Notes: generated from the sequence alone by a model not told the origin. A stretch of 64,000 nucleotides of DNA from UBA2287 sp964479665 (GCA_964479665.1 CAYZNN010000001.1:62001-126000), one strand, 5' to 3'; shown: positions 23,562 to 33,358, counted from the stretch's first letter. A program made the numbers and translations.

Positions 23562-26500
23562 ATGAAAAGTTTTGTTACACTTACTGCAGCTTTATTTCTG
23601 CTTTCCCCAAAACTTTCGTTTTCGCAAGAGTACTACATTAAGTTTTCCGAAGGAAGTAAAGATGTTATTAATACCGTTGTTACCCGCACTGTGTCAATTG
23701 ATAAGTTAGAAGGGACTACGGTTTATGCTTATGCCAATTCCAAGGAATTGGAGAAAATAAAGGCACTTGGTTACGATGTTGAGATGCTCGACCATCCATC
23801 GTCGCATGCCAGGGCATTGAACATGGCAACTACAATTGCCCAAATGGCAACATGGGACAGGTACCCAACTTACGAAGTTTACCGTGCCATGATGAAAAAG
23901 TGGGAGCAGGATTATCCGGCCCTCTGCAAACTCGATTCAATAGGGACCACTGTTCAGGGCAGAAAGCTTTACGTGCTGAAAATATCCGACAATGTTCTGG
24001 TTGATGAAGCAGAGCCCGAGTTCTTTTACACCAGCACCATGCATGGCGATGAAACTGCCGGGTACTATTTCATGCTGCGCCTAATCGATTATTTGTTAAC
24101 CAACTACGGAACCGATTCGCGTGTAAGCAGCATGGTTAATAACATTGCCATTTACATTAATCCCAATGCCAACCCCGATGGTACTTACAGGCCAAGCAAC
24201 AACTCTATGACTCTGGCAACCCGCGGTAACGCCAACGGCATTGATTTAAATCGTAATTTTCCTGATCCCAGAGTTGGCGATCACCCCGATGGGAATAGCT
24301 GGCAACCCGAAACCCAAGCTATGATGAACTATGCTGTCACCAGAAATTTTGTTCTGTCGGCAAATTTTCATGGCGGTATTGAACTGGCAAATTACCCCTG
24401 GGATACATGGACCAGTACCCAAAACCCCCACCCCGACCAGAACTGGTGGTATACCATTTCGCGGCAGTACGCCGATTTGGCCCAGGCCAATAGCCCTCCC
24501 GGTTACTTTACCGGCGAGAGCAATGGAGTAACCCACGGTGGCGATTGGTACGTTGTGGCAGGTGGCCGCCAGGATTACTTTAATTACTGGCATCATTGTC
24601 GCGAACTTACACTGGAGGTATCTGATACTAAACTTTTAGGAACTGAAAATTTAATAAACTTCTGGAACTATAACCGCGAGGCTATACTTACATACCTAGA
24701 GCAGGTTTACTACGGGTTCAGAGGTACCGTAACCAATACCAATGGCCAACCCTTGGCGGCTACTGTTACAATTGCGGGGCACGATAAGGATAACTCGCAC
24801 GTGCGAACAAACCCCAATCATGGTAACTATTACAGAATGATTGCCCCCGGAACATACAATGCTACCTTTGCAGCCGAGGGTTACATATCGCAGGTTCATT
24901 CGATTGTTATTAACAACTACACATCCTCAGTAACTAAGGACGTTGTCCTTTCTCCAGCTAATCTAACAACATTAACGGGGCTTGTAACTAGCTTAACAAC
25001 AGGGGCACCAATTCAGGGTGTGAAAATTGAACTGGTTGGCACCGCTATTGCTCCTGTTAATACTAATTCGAATGGGGAATATACTTTCTCAACTGTATTT
25101 GAAAATACCTACCAAATTAAAGCCTCCAGGGCTGGTTACATATCGGCAATTCAAACCATTGAAGTAACCACCAGCAATAATGTGGTAAATTTTGTTTTGG
25201 AAGATTCCAATGCCGAAAGTTTTGAGGTCAATATTCCGCAGGGCTTTACTTTTACTGGGGGTAATTGGAACCGCGACAACTCAACAGCTTCCGATGGTAC
25301 CTACAGTATGCGTTCGGCAACCATTGGTCATAATGTTCAAACTACCATGCAAATTACATTGAATGTTGCTAATGCCGGAACTATTTCCTTTGCCCGCAAG
25401 GTATCGTCGGAGTCTAGGTACGATTTCTTGAAGTTTTACATCGACAATGTTGAGAAGGGTTCGTGGAGTGGTAATGAGGATTGGGCTGAGGTTTCGTATG
25501 CAGTTTCAACTGGCAGCAGAACCTTCAAGTGGGTTTACAGTAAGGATGGAAGTGTCGTAGGCGGTAGCGACTGCGCTTGGGTAGATAATGTTGTTTTCCC
25601 ACAGTCGTATCAGAACGTAACTTTTACGGTAACATCCAATTCGGTTGGAGTAAATGGAGCTACTATTGTATTCAATGGTTCGCAGCAAAACACGAACGCC
25701 TCGGGGCAAACCACTTTTACGCAGGTAACTCGTGGAACTTCAAAGGCTTTTTCAGTAAGTAAATTGGGTTATGTTGATTTTAATGGTACCCTCGATGTGC
25801 TTTATACTAATGTAACTAAACCTGTGAGCTTAACAGCTATTACTTACAGCCTAACTTTTACTGTATTAAACAATGAAGCCCCAATTGTAGGTGCGAAAGT
25901 TAAGGTGAATGGAACCGAGAAGACAACCAGTTCGCAGGGAGTTGCTGTTTTCAGTGGCCTCATGCCCTCAACCTATAATTATGAGGTTTATGCTGAGGGA
26001 TTCGAAATGGTAAACGGTTCGATTTTGCTCGATTCCGATAGGTCCGTTGAGGTGCGCTTGCAGCCAGCAACTTATGAGGTATCCTTTACTGTTACGGGAG
26101 TAAATAACACCCCACTAGAAGGTGCAGAAGTATCATTCAATAGTTCACTGGTTGCAACCAACTACCTGGGTATCGCTCTGTTCAATGGTATAGCTCCACA
26201 GGAGTATAGCTATACAGTTGCGGCCGAAGGTTACGAATCGGTATATGGAAATATAGCTGTTTCTGGAAATGTTAATATTCCAATCAACCTTTCACTTGTA
26301 TCGGCAGGTATAAATTTAACCAATAGCCTTGCTGTAAGTGCTTGGCCCAATCCATTTATCGACATTTTATACGTTGAGTTCTACATTGAAAAACATTGCG
26401 AGGTTCAGGTAGATGCCTATAATGCTATTGGGCAGCGAGTTGCTAATATCTTTTTCTCTTCAAATGCACAGGGAACTGTTAATGCGGAATGGAATGGCAG

Positions 26501-26603
26501 AAGTATTCTGGGCGAAAAACTACCCGATGGGCTCTATTTAGTAAGGGTTCAAGCCAATGGTGTGGTTGGTTTTCAAAAAGTTTTATTCCGTTCGATACGT
26601 TAG
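23562..26603 (+). CDS. secreted M14 zinc carboxypeptidase with CarboxypepD_reg-like domains and T9SS sorting domain
   Basis: The 1013-residue protein has a signal peptide (MKSFVTLTAALFLLSPKLSFSQ), a propeptide-like segment, and an M14 catalytic domain (about residues 100-385) with zinc ligands His161/Glu164 (MHGDETAG) and His270 (NFHGGIEL), the substrate Arg in DLNRNFPDP, and catalytic Glu352 (LTLEVSD). Carboxypeptidase-regulatory-like beta domains follow (about 395-470, 470-550), then a jelly-roll-like adhesive segment and more beta domains with repeated VTFTVTSNSVGVNGA-type starts. A type A T9SS sorting domain ends it (about 935-1013, WPNPFID...LPDGLYLVRV). It is exported and probably digests peptides at the surface or outside the cell. 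Confidence 0.93.
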   Translation: MKSFVTLTAALFLLSPKLSFSQEYYIKFSEGSKDVINTVVTRTVSIDKLEGTTVYAYANSKELEKIKALGYDVEMLDHPSSHARALNMATTIAQMATWDRYPTYEVYRAMMKKWEQDYPALCKLDSIGTTVQGRKLYVLKISDNVLVDEAEPEFFYTSTMHGDETAGYYFMLRLIDYLLTNYGTDSRVSSMVNNIAIYINPNANPDGTYRPSNNSMTLATRGNANGIDLNRNFPDPRVGDHPDGNSWQPETQAMMNYAVTRNFVLSANFHGGIELANYPWDTWTSTQNPHPDQNWWYTISRQYADLAQANSPPGYFTGESNGVTHGGDWYVVAGGRQDYFNYWHHCRELTLEVSDTKLLGTENLINFWNYNREAILTYLEQVYYGFRGTVTNTNGQPLAATVTIAGHDKDNSHVRTNPNHGNYYRMIAPGTYNATFAAEGYISQVHSIVINNYTSSVTKDVVLSPANLTTLTGLVTSLTTGAPIQGVKIELVGTAIAPVNTNSNGEYTFSTVFENTYQIKASRAGYISAIQTIEVTTSNNVVNFVLEDSNAESFEVNIPQGFTFTGGNWNRDNSTASDGTYSMRSATIGHNVQTTMQITLNVANAGTISFARKVSSESRYDFLKFYIDNVEKGSWSGNEDWAEVSYAVSTGSRTFKWVYSKDGSVVGGSDCAWVDNVVFPQSYQNVTFTVTSNSVGVNGATIVFNGSQQNTNASGQTTFTQVTRGTSKAFSVSKLGYVDFNGTLDVLYTNVTKPVSLTAITYSLTFTVLNNEAPIVGAKVKVNGTEKTTSSQGVAVFSGLMPSTYNYEVYAEGFEMVNGSILLDSDRSVEVRLQPATYEVSFTVTGVNNTPLEGAEVSFNSSLVATNYLGIALFNGIAPQEYSYTVAAEGYESVYGNIAVSGNVNIPINLSLVSAGINLTNSLAVSAWPNPFIDILYVEFYIEKHCEVQVDAYNAIGQRVANIFFSSNAQGTVNAEWNGRSILGEKLPDGLYLVRVQANGVVGFQKVLFRSIR

Positions 26604-26627
26604 GTTATTAAATGTGAATTGTTTTAA

Positions 26628-26635
26628 TATTTTTG
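26628..26635 (+). promoter_or_regulatory. -7 promoter box for the PafA-like gene
   Basis: TATTTTTG matches TAnnTTTG and lies just before a terminator hairpin (26637-26663). The predicted start of transcription would fall inside the hairpin. No TTTG at -33 is evident. Confidence 0.4.
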
Positions 26636-26636
26636 T

Positions 26637-26663
26637 GGGGGACAATTGGGTCCCCCTTTTTTT
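26637..26663 (+). terminator. Rho-independent terminator of the carboxypeptidase gene
   Basis: GGGGGAC (26637-26643) pairs with GTCCCCC (26650-26656) around a 6-nt loop, followed by seven T. It ends only 10 nt before the ATG of the next gene. Confidence 0.8.
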
Positions 26664-26673
26664 ATTGGCTACT

Positions 26674-28323
26674 ATGAACTACACCAAAAAACTTCTGCTT
26701 TTTCCATTCCTTTGGGTTTCTTTCTCAGTTTATTCTCAGGATCATTTAAATATCCCATCGGAACGGCCACGACTTATTATTCAAATTGTAGTAAGCCAAA
26801 TGCGCTACGATTATTTGCATCGTTACAGCGACAAGTTTCGGGCCGATGGTTTCAATATGCTGGTTGCCGATGGAGCATTCTGCCGTAATGCCCGGTTCAA
26901 TTATATGCTTTCTCAATCGATGCCCGGTATGGCAACCATTTCAACGGGAACAACACCAAGTGTTCACGGAATTGTATCGAACAAATGGTATTCGCGGCTT
27001 AATGGGCAAGAGGTTGATGCAGTGGCCGATGAAAAAATGAATACCATTGGGGGGAGTTTTTTTGCGGGCAAATTTTCGCCCCGACAGTTGGTAACCAGCA
27101 CTCTGGGCGATGAACTTCGTTCGTACGATGCGCGCTCAAAGGTTGTTGGGGTGTCGCTCGAGCCTGCAGCAGCCATTCTACTGAGCGGCCACAATGCCAA
27201 TGGTGCATACTGGTTCGATGCGGTGCGGGGTCGGTTTGTCTCGAGCAGCCATTATATGCAGGTACTCCCAACTTGGGCTGACACCTTTAATACCAAGGGC
27301 TTTGCCGATTTGTATCTGAACCGCGGTTGGAATTTACTAAATCCTGTAAACCTTTATTCCGAAGCTGATACAGCAACAGTCAAAGAGCCTCAGGCCCGCA
27401 AACGAATTGCCGATAAGGTAAAGCGACTGCTGCAGGGTATAGTTGCTCCTAAAAGTGCCACTAAGGACTATGCCCCTCTGCTCGAAACCCCTTTTGGTAA
27501 CAACCTTTTGAAGGATTTTGCCATAGCTGCCATACTGGGTGAGGGCTTAGGTAAAGACGCCAATACCGACTTACTAACCATTGCTTTCACTTCGAACAGA
27601 AATATTGGACTCAAGCACGGTCCGCACTCCATTGAAAATGAGGATGCATACCTTCGGCTCGATGCCGAGTTGGCCCATTTTATCGCCTTTTTAAATAGCG
27701 AGATTGGTAGGCATAACTATTTGCTAGTTGTTACATCCGACCAGGGAGTTGCCACAACCCCTGAGCATCTCGAAAAGACTAAGGTTCCTGGTGGCTATTT
27801 TGAGCCCAGTCAGGCTATGGTGCTTTTGGGCAGTTACCTCAATGTGGTTTATGGAACGGGAAACTGGGTTAGCGGCTATCACGAAAAGCAAATTTACCTG
27901 AACCGAAGGCTTATTGAGGACTCCAATATTTCAATCGATGCCTTTCAGCAACGGGTTGCCAATTTTATACTGCAATTTACTGGAGTGGCCAACGCCGTAA
28001 CGGCCCAAACTCTTCAGTCGAGCAATTTTACCAGTGGGCTGTTCCAGAAGTTTCAGAATAGTTACAATCAGCGCCGGTCTGGCGATGTAATAATTAACCT
28101 CGAAACCGGTTGGGTTGAACGGAACGGTTCGGTAACATCTTCGGGGTCGCCATACAATTACGACACTCACGTACCATTGATATGGTACGGATGGAAAATG
28201 AAACGGCGCCAGATTCTTACCCCTGTTAATATGGCTGACATAGCTCCAACCCTTTCCACATTAATTGGCACAAGTTGGCCCAATGGTGCTACGGGAGTTC
28301 CTGTTAAAGAGATAATTGAGTAG
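26674..28323 (+). CDS. PafA-like alkaline phosphatase superfamily protein, probably catalytically degenerate
   Basis: The ATG at 26674 gives 549 residues with a signal peptide (MNYTKKLLLFPFLWVSFSVYSQ). The whole fold of the PafA group is present: RYDYLHRYSDKF, STGTTPSVHGIVSNKWY, HGPHSIENEDAYLRLD and SPYNYDTHVPLIWYG. Compared with PafA as I remember it, most metal ligands and the nucleophile differ: Ser41 for Asp38, Ser82 for Thr79, Arg308 and Leu312 for Asp305 and His309, Gln356 for His353, and Ser489 for His486; only Asp355 is kept. The substrate-contact pair Lys162/Arg164 is Glu162/Ala164. It is therefore likely a periplasmic pseudoenzyme or has a new activity. The in-frame extension upstream to 26557 is rejected because it overlaps the preceding gene and the terminator. 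Confidence 0.85.
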   Translation: MNYTKKLLLFPFLWVSFSVYSQDHLNIPSERPRLIIQIVVSQMRYDYLHRYSDKFRADGFNMLVADGAFCRNARFNYMLSQSMPGMATISTGTTPSVHGIVSNKWYSRLNGQEVDAVADEKMNTIGGSFFAGKFSPRQLVTSTLGDELRSYDARSKVVGVSLEPAAAILLSGHNANGAYWFDAVRGRFVSSSHYMQVLPTWADTFNTKGFADLYLNRGWNLLNPVNLYSEADTATVKEPQARKRIADKVKRLLQGIVAPKSATKDYAPLLETPFGNNLLKDFAIAAILGEGLGKDANTDLLTIAFTSNRNIGLKHGPHSIENEDAYLRLDAELAHFIAFLNSEIGRHNYLLVVTSDQGVATTPEHLEKTKVPGGYFEPSQAMVLLGSYLNVVYGTGNWVSGYHEKQIYLNRRLIEDSNISIDAFQQRVANFILQFTGVANAVTAQTLQSSNFTSGLFQKFQNSYNQRRSGDVIINLETGWVERNGSVTSSGSPYNYDTHVPLIWYGWKMKRRQILTPVNMADIAPTLSTLIGTSWPNGATGVPVKEIIE

Positions 28324-28568
28324 AGCAAAGAGTTTTTTAATTGTTTATACACATTAGCAATTGCTTTTTTAGCCTATTGCTAGTGCTCATTAAAGTTATG
28401 TTTCATTAGTTGGGGGAAGACGTTATTATAGATTCTGATTCTTCGTGAATTAGGGTATTTATATTTCCATAAAGCTGTTTGTAAAACATCCCCATTTCCT
28501 ATAAAATGCTATATTTATGCAGCCTTATGTTGCTTCAATTATTTTTTGTATTTAAATAGGATTAGTGC

Positions 28569-31500
28569 ATGTATAGTAATCAGCATAATTTTATTGGAGC
28601 ACAGCTCGATTTTAGCGATACCGCATTCGATAAGCTGATGCAGAAACGCATTTACAGGGTATTGCTGGTTTGTAGCCATTACGATGCCTTTATGCTTGAG
28701 GAGGATGGCCGGATTGATGAGCAAATTTTCAACGAGTATGTATCGCTTAATCTCCGTTACCCCCCAACTTTTGTCCAGGCTCATTCGGCCCGCGAAGCAC
28801 TAGAAATAATTAAGGAGGAGAAAATAGACCTGATTATTTCCATGCTCAATGTGGGCGATATTGATACGTTCGATCTGGCAAAGCAGCTAAAAAAACGCAT
28901 GCCTCAAGTTCCCTTGGTGGTTCTAACTCACTTCTCTCGCGAAGTTTCTGTGCGGCTCGAAAAGGAGGACCTTTCGGGTATCGATTACGTATTTAGCTGG
29001 CTTGGTAATGCCGATTTACTTCTTGCAATAATCAAGCTAATTGAGGACAAAATGAATGCACCCCACGACATACTCGAGGTGGGAGTGCAATGCATCATTT
29101 TAGTTGAGGATTCAGTAAGGTACTATTCTACCGTATTGCCAGCCCTCTATAAAATTGTAGTGCAACAGGCTCGAAGTTTTATGCATGAGGCCCTAAATGA
29201 GCACCGTAAGGTGATGCGAATGAGGGGGCGCCCTAAAATTCTTTTAGCAACCAACTACGATGAAGCAGTTGAATTGTACGAGAAGTACAAAAATAATGTG
29301 CTAGGAATTATTTCTGATACCAGTTTTAAGGAAAAAAACAGGCGCAATCATCAGCAACTGATGGGGGTTAAGTTCTGTGAAATGATTAGAAGCGAAGATC
29401 CTAACCTGCCCATTATTCTTCAGAGTTCCGATTTGAGTAATAAAATGCATGCAGAGAAACTGGGAGTGGGTTTCGTTGGAAAATATTCTAAGGCTTTTGC
29501 CATTGAATTGCGCGATTATATTGCCCAGAATTTCGGATTTGGCGATTTCGTTTTTATCGATCCGGCCAGTGGTAGGGAGCTTGTGAGGGCCTGCGATTTG
29601 GCCGAATTGCAACAAAAATTGAAGGAAGTCCCCGACGATTCGTTGGAGTACCATACTAAGCGCAATCATATATCGAAATGGCTCAATGCACGTGCACTAT
29701 TTTCGATTGCGCAACTTTTCAAACCCATTTCTTTGAACGATTTCAGCAACCTTACCGATGCCCGAAACTTTATTGTAAGGGCAATTGCTTCGTATCGAGA
29801 GAGTAAGGGTAAGGGAATTATTGCTGCTTTCGATCGTGAACGATTCGATGAGTACGCCTACTTCTCGCGCATAGGTGAGGGCTCAATTGGCGGAAAGGCC
29901 AGGGGTCTTGCATTTATAAATAATTTAATTAGGCAAACCCAATTACCTGCAAAATATCCCAATGTATCCATTTCTATCCCACGCTCGGTAGTAATTAGCA
30001 CCCAGTTCTTCGATGAATTTATGGAGGCGAATAATCTCTATAAAATTGGAAACTCCGACCGTGAGGATGATGAGATACTGCAATATTTCATGAAGGGCGT
30101 ACTTTCGCCTCAACTCATGGACGACCTTTGGGCAGTAATTTCGGTTATGCAGTCGCCCATTGCAGTACGCTCATCCAGCAAGCTCGAGGACTCACATTAC
30201 CAGCCCTTTGCAGGTATTTATTCAACTTACATGGTACCCCTTGTGCCCAACGACGAGGAGGTGCACCGCATGCTATGTACTGCCATTAAATGCGTTTACG
30301 CTTCAGTTTTTTTCAGGGCAAGTAAAGCATACATGACGGCTACAAGCAATGTGATTGACGAGGAGAAAATGGGTATTCTTCTTCAGGAAGTTTGTGGTAC
30401 TCAGCAGGGTAACCTTTTCTATCCAACCCTTTCGGGCGTTGCCCGATCCATAAATTTCTATCCCATTGGTTCTGAAAAGCCCGAAGATGGCATTGCAACC
30501 ATTGGTTACGGCTTGGGTAAACTCATTGTCGATGGTGGCGTGTCGCTCCGATTCTCCCCCCGCTTTCCCAAAAAAGTGCTGCAACTTTCGCAACCCGAAT
30601 TGGCGCTGAAACAAACCCAGCGTCACTTTTACGCCCTCAATACCAATCCAGATAAATTCTGTCCATCGGTTGACGATGGAATAAACATTGAAAAAATTGA
30701 AATTGCCAATGCTGAAAGCAATGCCGATTTCTTTTATATAGCTTCCACTTTCGATTACCATTCCAATTCCCTTAAGGATGGTATTCACGAAGGGGGCAAA
30801 AAGCTGGTTACCTTCTCAAATATTCTCCGACATAATAGCTTCCCGTTGGCCGAAATAGTTCGCGATTTTTTAGAACTGGGTCAAGCCGAAATGAATGTGC
30901 CAGTGGAAATAGAATTTGCCGCTAATCTGAATGTGCCACAGGCGAAACCTGCCATCTTCAATTTACTTCAAATACGACCCATTGTTGAGTCGGAAAGGGA
31001 TGAGGGGATTGACTGGGGACGGGTTGAAACTTCTGAAACCCTCATTTTCTCAAATTCGGCCCTTGGTCAGGGAAGCATTGATGGAATAAAAGATATTGTA
31101 TACGTTATTCCAAGCAAGTTTAACCCTGCTTCCACTCAGCAAATAGCGTTGGAGGTTGAGGACATAAACCGGCGGTACCTTTGCGCACAGCGCAACTATG
31201 TGCTGGTAGGGCCTGGCAGGTGGGGAAGCAGCGACCCTTGGCTAGGCATACCCATTAAATGGTCGCAAATATCGGAGGCGAGGGTGATTGTTGAGTCGGG
31301 TTTACACGACTTTCGGGTCGACCCCAGTCAGGGTACCCACTTCTTTCAGAATCTAACCGCTTTCAGAGTGGGCTACTTTACCGTAAACCCATACATGAAC
31401 GACGGTGTGTTCGATGTTGAGTTTCTGAATAAGCAACCCGCATTTTTCGAAACCGAACACATTCGGTGCGTTTGTTTCAACGAAAACCTAGAGATTCGAA

Positions 31501-31589
31501 TCGATGGTAAAGCCGGCAAGGGGGTTGTATTTAAACCCGGTATGGGGGCCAAGTACCGCTTGCATGGCGAAAACGATTGTTTCGGGTGA
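28569..31589 (+). CDS. receiver-like/receiver/PPDK N-terminal-type ATP-binding fusion protein
   Basis: The protein has 1006 residues. Residues about 27-160 look like a degenerate receiver domain (Met92 at the usual phospho-Asp position). Residues about 173-325 look like an intact receiver: acidic pair Glu180-Asp181, candidate phosphoacceptor Asp250 (LGIISDTSF), Ser286/287 and Lys305 (FVGKYSK). Residues about 430-800 match the PEP/pyruvate dikinase ATP-binding domain (GEGSIGGKARGLAF, SPIAVRSSSKLEDS, FAGIYSTY, LLQIRPIVE). The phosphohistidine (GGxTSHxA) and PEP-binding domains of PEP synthase are absent; the C-terminal 200 residues (VLVGPGRWGSSDPWLGIP, DPSQGTHFFQNLT) are not familiar. It is probably a regulated ATP-binding phosphotransferase rather than PEP synthase. 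Confidence 0.82.
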   Translation: MYSNQHNFIGAQLDFSDTAFDKLMQKRIYRVLLVCSHYDAFMLEEDGRIDEQIFNEYVSLNLRYPPTFVQAHSAREALEIIKEEKIDLIISMLNVGDIDTFDLAKQLKKRMPQVPLVVLTHFSREVSVRLEKEDLSGIDYVFSWLGNADLLLAIIKLIEDKMNAPHDILEVGVQCIILVEDSVRYYSTVLPALYKIVVQQARSFMHEALNEHRKVMRMRGRPKILLATNYDEAVELYEKYKNNVLGIISDTSFKEKNRRNHQQLMGVKFCEMIRSEDPNLPIILQSSDLSNKMHAEKLGVGFVGKYSKAFAIELRDYIAQNFGFGDFVFIDPASGRELVRACDLAELQQKLKEVPDDSLEYHTKRNHISKWLNARALFSIAQLFKPISLNDFSNLTDARNFIVRAIASYRESKGKGIIAAFDRERFDEYAYFSRIGEGSIGGKARGLAFINNLIRQTQLPAKYPNVSISIPRSVVISTQFFDEFMEANNLYKIGNSDREDDEILQYFMKGVLSPQLMDDLWAVISVMQSPIAVRSSSKLEDSHYQPFAGIYSTYMVPLVPNDEEVHRMLCTAIKCVYASVFFRASKAYMTATSNVIDEEKMGILLQEVCGTQQGNLFYPTLSGVARSINFYPIGSEKPEDGIATIGYGLGKLIVDGGVSLRFSPRFPKKVLQLSQPELALKQTQRHFYALNTNPDKFCPSVDDGINIEKIEIANAESNADFFYIASTFDYHSNSLKDGIHEGGKKLVTFSNILRHNSFPLAEIVRDFLELGQAEMNVPVEIEFAANLNVPQAKPAIFNLLQIRPIVESERDEGIDWGRVETSETLIFSNSALGQGSIDGIKDIVYVIPSKFNPASTQQIALEVEDINRRYLCAQRNYVLVGPGRWGSSDPWLGIPIKWSQISEARVIVESGLHDFRVDPSQGTHFFQNLTAFRVGYFTVNPYMNDGVFDVEFLNKQPAFFETEHIRCVCFNENLEIRIDGKAGKGVVFKPGMGAKYRLHGENDCFG

Positions 31590-31738
31590 AACCTGTTTAA
31601 AATCATGTTTTATCCAACCCTTTTTCCTTTGTTATTTCATTTTTTAAGTTCAAATTTACCGTCAATTTTAAAAGGGTTTTTCCCTTTAACTTTTGCTTTT
31701 TTCCAGATAGTTACAAACACTTAAAAAAAGTACCGATC

Positions 31739-33076
31739 ATGGATGTTAAAAAATTAATGGCTGAACTCGAGAAGAAGCACCCAGGTGAAAAAGAGTACCT
31801 ACAAGCTGTGCACGAGGTTCTTGAGTCAATTGAAGAGATTTACAACAAAAATCCCCAGTTCGAATCGGCTGGAATTATTGAGCGCATTGTTGAACCCGAC
31901 CGGGTATTAACCTTTAAAGTGCCCTGGGTTGACGACGAAGGAAAGGTTCATGTAAACCTTGGCTACCGCGTTCAGTACAACAACGCCATTGGCCCATACA
32001 AAGGGGGATTGCGTTTCCACCCAAGCGTTAACCTTTCAATTCTTAAATTTTTAGGTTTCGAACAAATTTTCAAAAACAGCCTTACAACCCTTCCTATGGG
32101 TGGCGGTAAAGGTGGTTCCGATTTCAACCCTAAAGGTCGTAGCGATGCTGAAATTATGCGTTTCTGTCAGTCGTTCATGCTCGAACTTTGGAAAATAATT
32201 GGTCCCGAAACCGACGTGCCTGCTGGTGATATTGGTGTTGGTGGCCGCGAAATTGGATACATGTACGGAATGTACAAAAAACTTGCTGGCGATCATACCG
32301 GCGTTCTTACAGGTAAAGGCCGTAACTGGGGTGGTTCGTTAATTCGTCCCGAAGCTACTGGTTTTGGTTGCGTTTACTTTGCACAGGAAATGCTTAAAAC
32401 TAAAGGTACCGACTTTAAAGGTAAAGTTGTTGCCATTTCGGGTTTTGGTAACGTTGCTTGGGGTGCTGCCCTTAAAGTAACCGAACTTGGTGGTAAAGTA
32501 GTTACCCTTTCGGGCCCCGATGGTTACGTTCACGATCCTGCTGGTTTAAATGCCGAGAAGATTAACTATATGCTCGAACTTCGCGCTTCGAACAACGACA
32601 TAGTTGAGCCCTATGCTAAGAAGTTTGCAGGCTCTACTTTCCACGCTGGCAAACGTCCCTGGGAAGTTAAAGTTGATGTTGCTCTTCCTTGCGCAACTCA
32701 AAACGAACTCGATGGGAACGATGCTCAGAACCTGGTTAAAAATGGTTGCATTTGCGTTAGCGAAGGTGCAAACATGCCTTCAACCCCAGAAGCTATTGAA
32801 GTATTCCTAAAGAATAAAATTCTTTTTGCTCCAGGTAAGGCGGCCAATGCTGGTGGTGTAGCTACTTCGGGCCTCGAAATGACCCAGAACAGTATGAAAC
32901 TTAACTGGACTGCCGAAGAGGTTGATGCTAAACTTCACCAAATTATGGTTAGCATTCACAATGCTTGCGTTCAGTATGGTAAAGATAGCTCTGGTTACGT
33001 TAACTACGTTAAAGGTGCTAACATTGCAGGTTTCATGAAGGTTGCCAACGCAATGCTTGATATGGGTGTGATTTAA
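31739..33076 (+). CDS. gdhA: NADP-type glutamate dehydrogenase
   Basis: The 445-residue hexameric-type enzyme interconverts 2-oxoglutarate plus ammonia and glutamate. It has the conserved substrate-binding region GGLRFHPSVNLSILKFLGFEQ, the catalytic Lys motif PMGGGKGGSDF, the Asp motif DVPAGDIGVGGREIGYM and the nucleotide fold in VAISGFGNVAWGAA. Length and motifs fit the biosynthetic NADPH form. Codon use is strongly biased, which suggests high expression. A strong terminator follows. Confidence 0.96.
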   Translation: MDVKKLMAELEKKHPGEKEYLQAVHEVLESIEEIYNKNPQFESAGIIERIVEPDRVLTFKVPWVDDEGKVHVNLGYRVQYNNAIGPYKGGLRFHPSVNLSILKFLGFEQIFKNSLTTLPMGGGKGGSDFNPKGRSDAEIMRFCQSFMLELWKIIGPETDVPAGDIGVGGREIGYMYGMYKKLAGDHTGVLTGKGRNWGGSLIRPEATGFGCVYFAQEMLKTKGTDFKGKVVAISGFGNVAWGAALKVTELGGKVVTLSGPDGYVHDPAGLNAEKINYMLELRASNNDIVEPYAKKFAGSTFHAGKRPWEVKVDVALPCATQNELDGNDAQNLVKNGCICVSEGANMPSTPEAIEVFLKNKILFAPGKAANAGGVATSGLEMTQNSMKLNWTAEEVDAKLHQIMVSIHNACVQYGKDSSGYVNYVKGANIAGFMKVANAMLDMGVI

Positions 33077-33095
33077 TTCCACAAACCATCCTATA

Positions 33096-33129
33096 AATGG
33101 GGGAATCCAAAAGGGTTCCCCCATTTTTT
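33096..33129 (+). terminator. Rho-independent terminator of gdhA
   Basis: AATGGGGGAA (33096-33105) pairs with TTCCCCCATT (33116-33125) and the stem can extend inward by TCC/GGG; six T follow. Confidence 0.9.
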
Positions 33130-33358
33130 GTTAAAAAGCTACTAATAGATATATGTTTCGGGACTAAAATTCCTCTCACCAAATGATTCTTTTTAACAGG
33201 GCTTTAGCCTGATGGCGCTGGGTAAAGCCATTGGTTGATTATTATTAAAGTAGGGATATCATTTCGGCTCAAATTGAAATATTGGCCAAATTGTTGTAAG
33301 TTTATGCTTGCTATTAATAATTATTGTCAATTCTTTAAATAATGTTAAAACACAGAAT

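Noticed and set aside
26557..26673. In-frame N-terminal extension of the PafA-like protein
   Set aside because: It overlaps the preceding gene and a terminator, and would place the signal peptide 40 residues inside the protein.
28569..31589. Annotation as phosphoenolpyruvate synthase
   Set aside because: The phosphohistidine motif and the PEP/pyruvate-binding domain are not found, so the classical reaction cannot be supported.
31668..31690. Possible terminator hairpin (AAAGGG/CCCTTT) between the PPDK fusion gene and gdhA
   Set aside because: The stem is short and AT-rich and the following T-run is broken; it may be chance in an AT-rich region.
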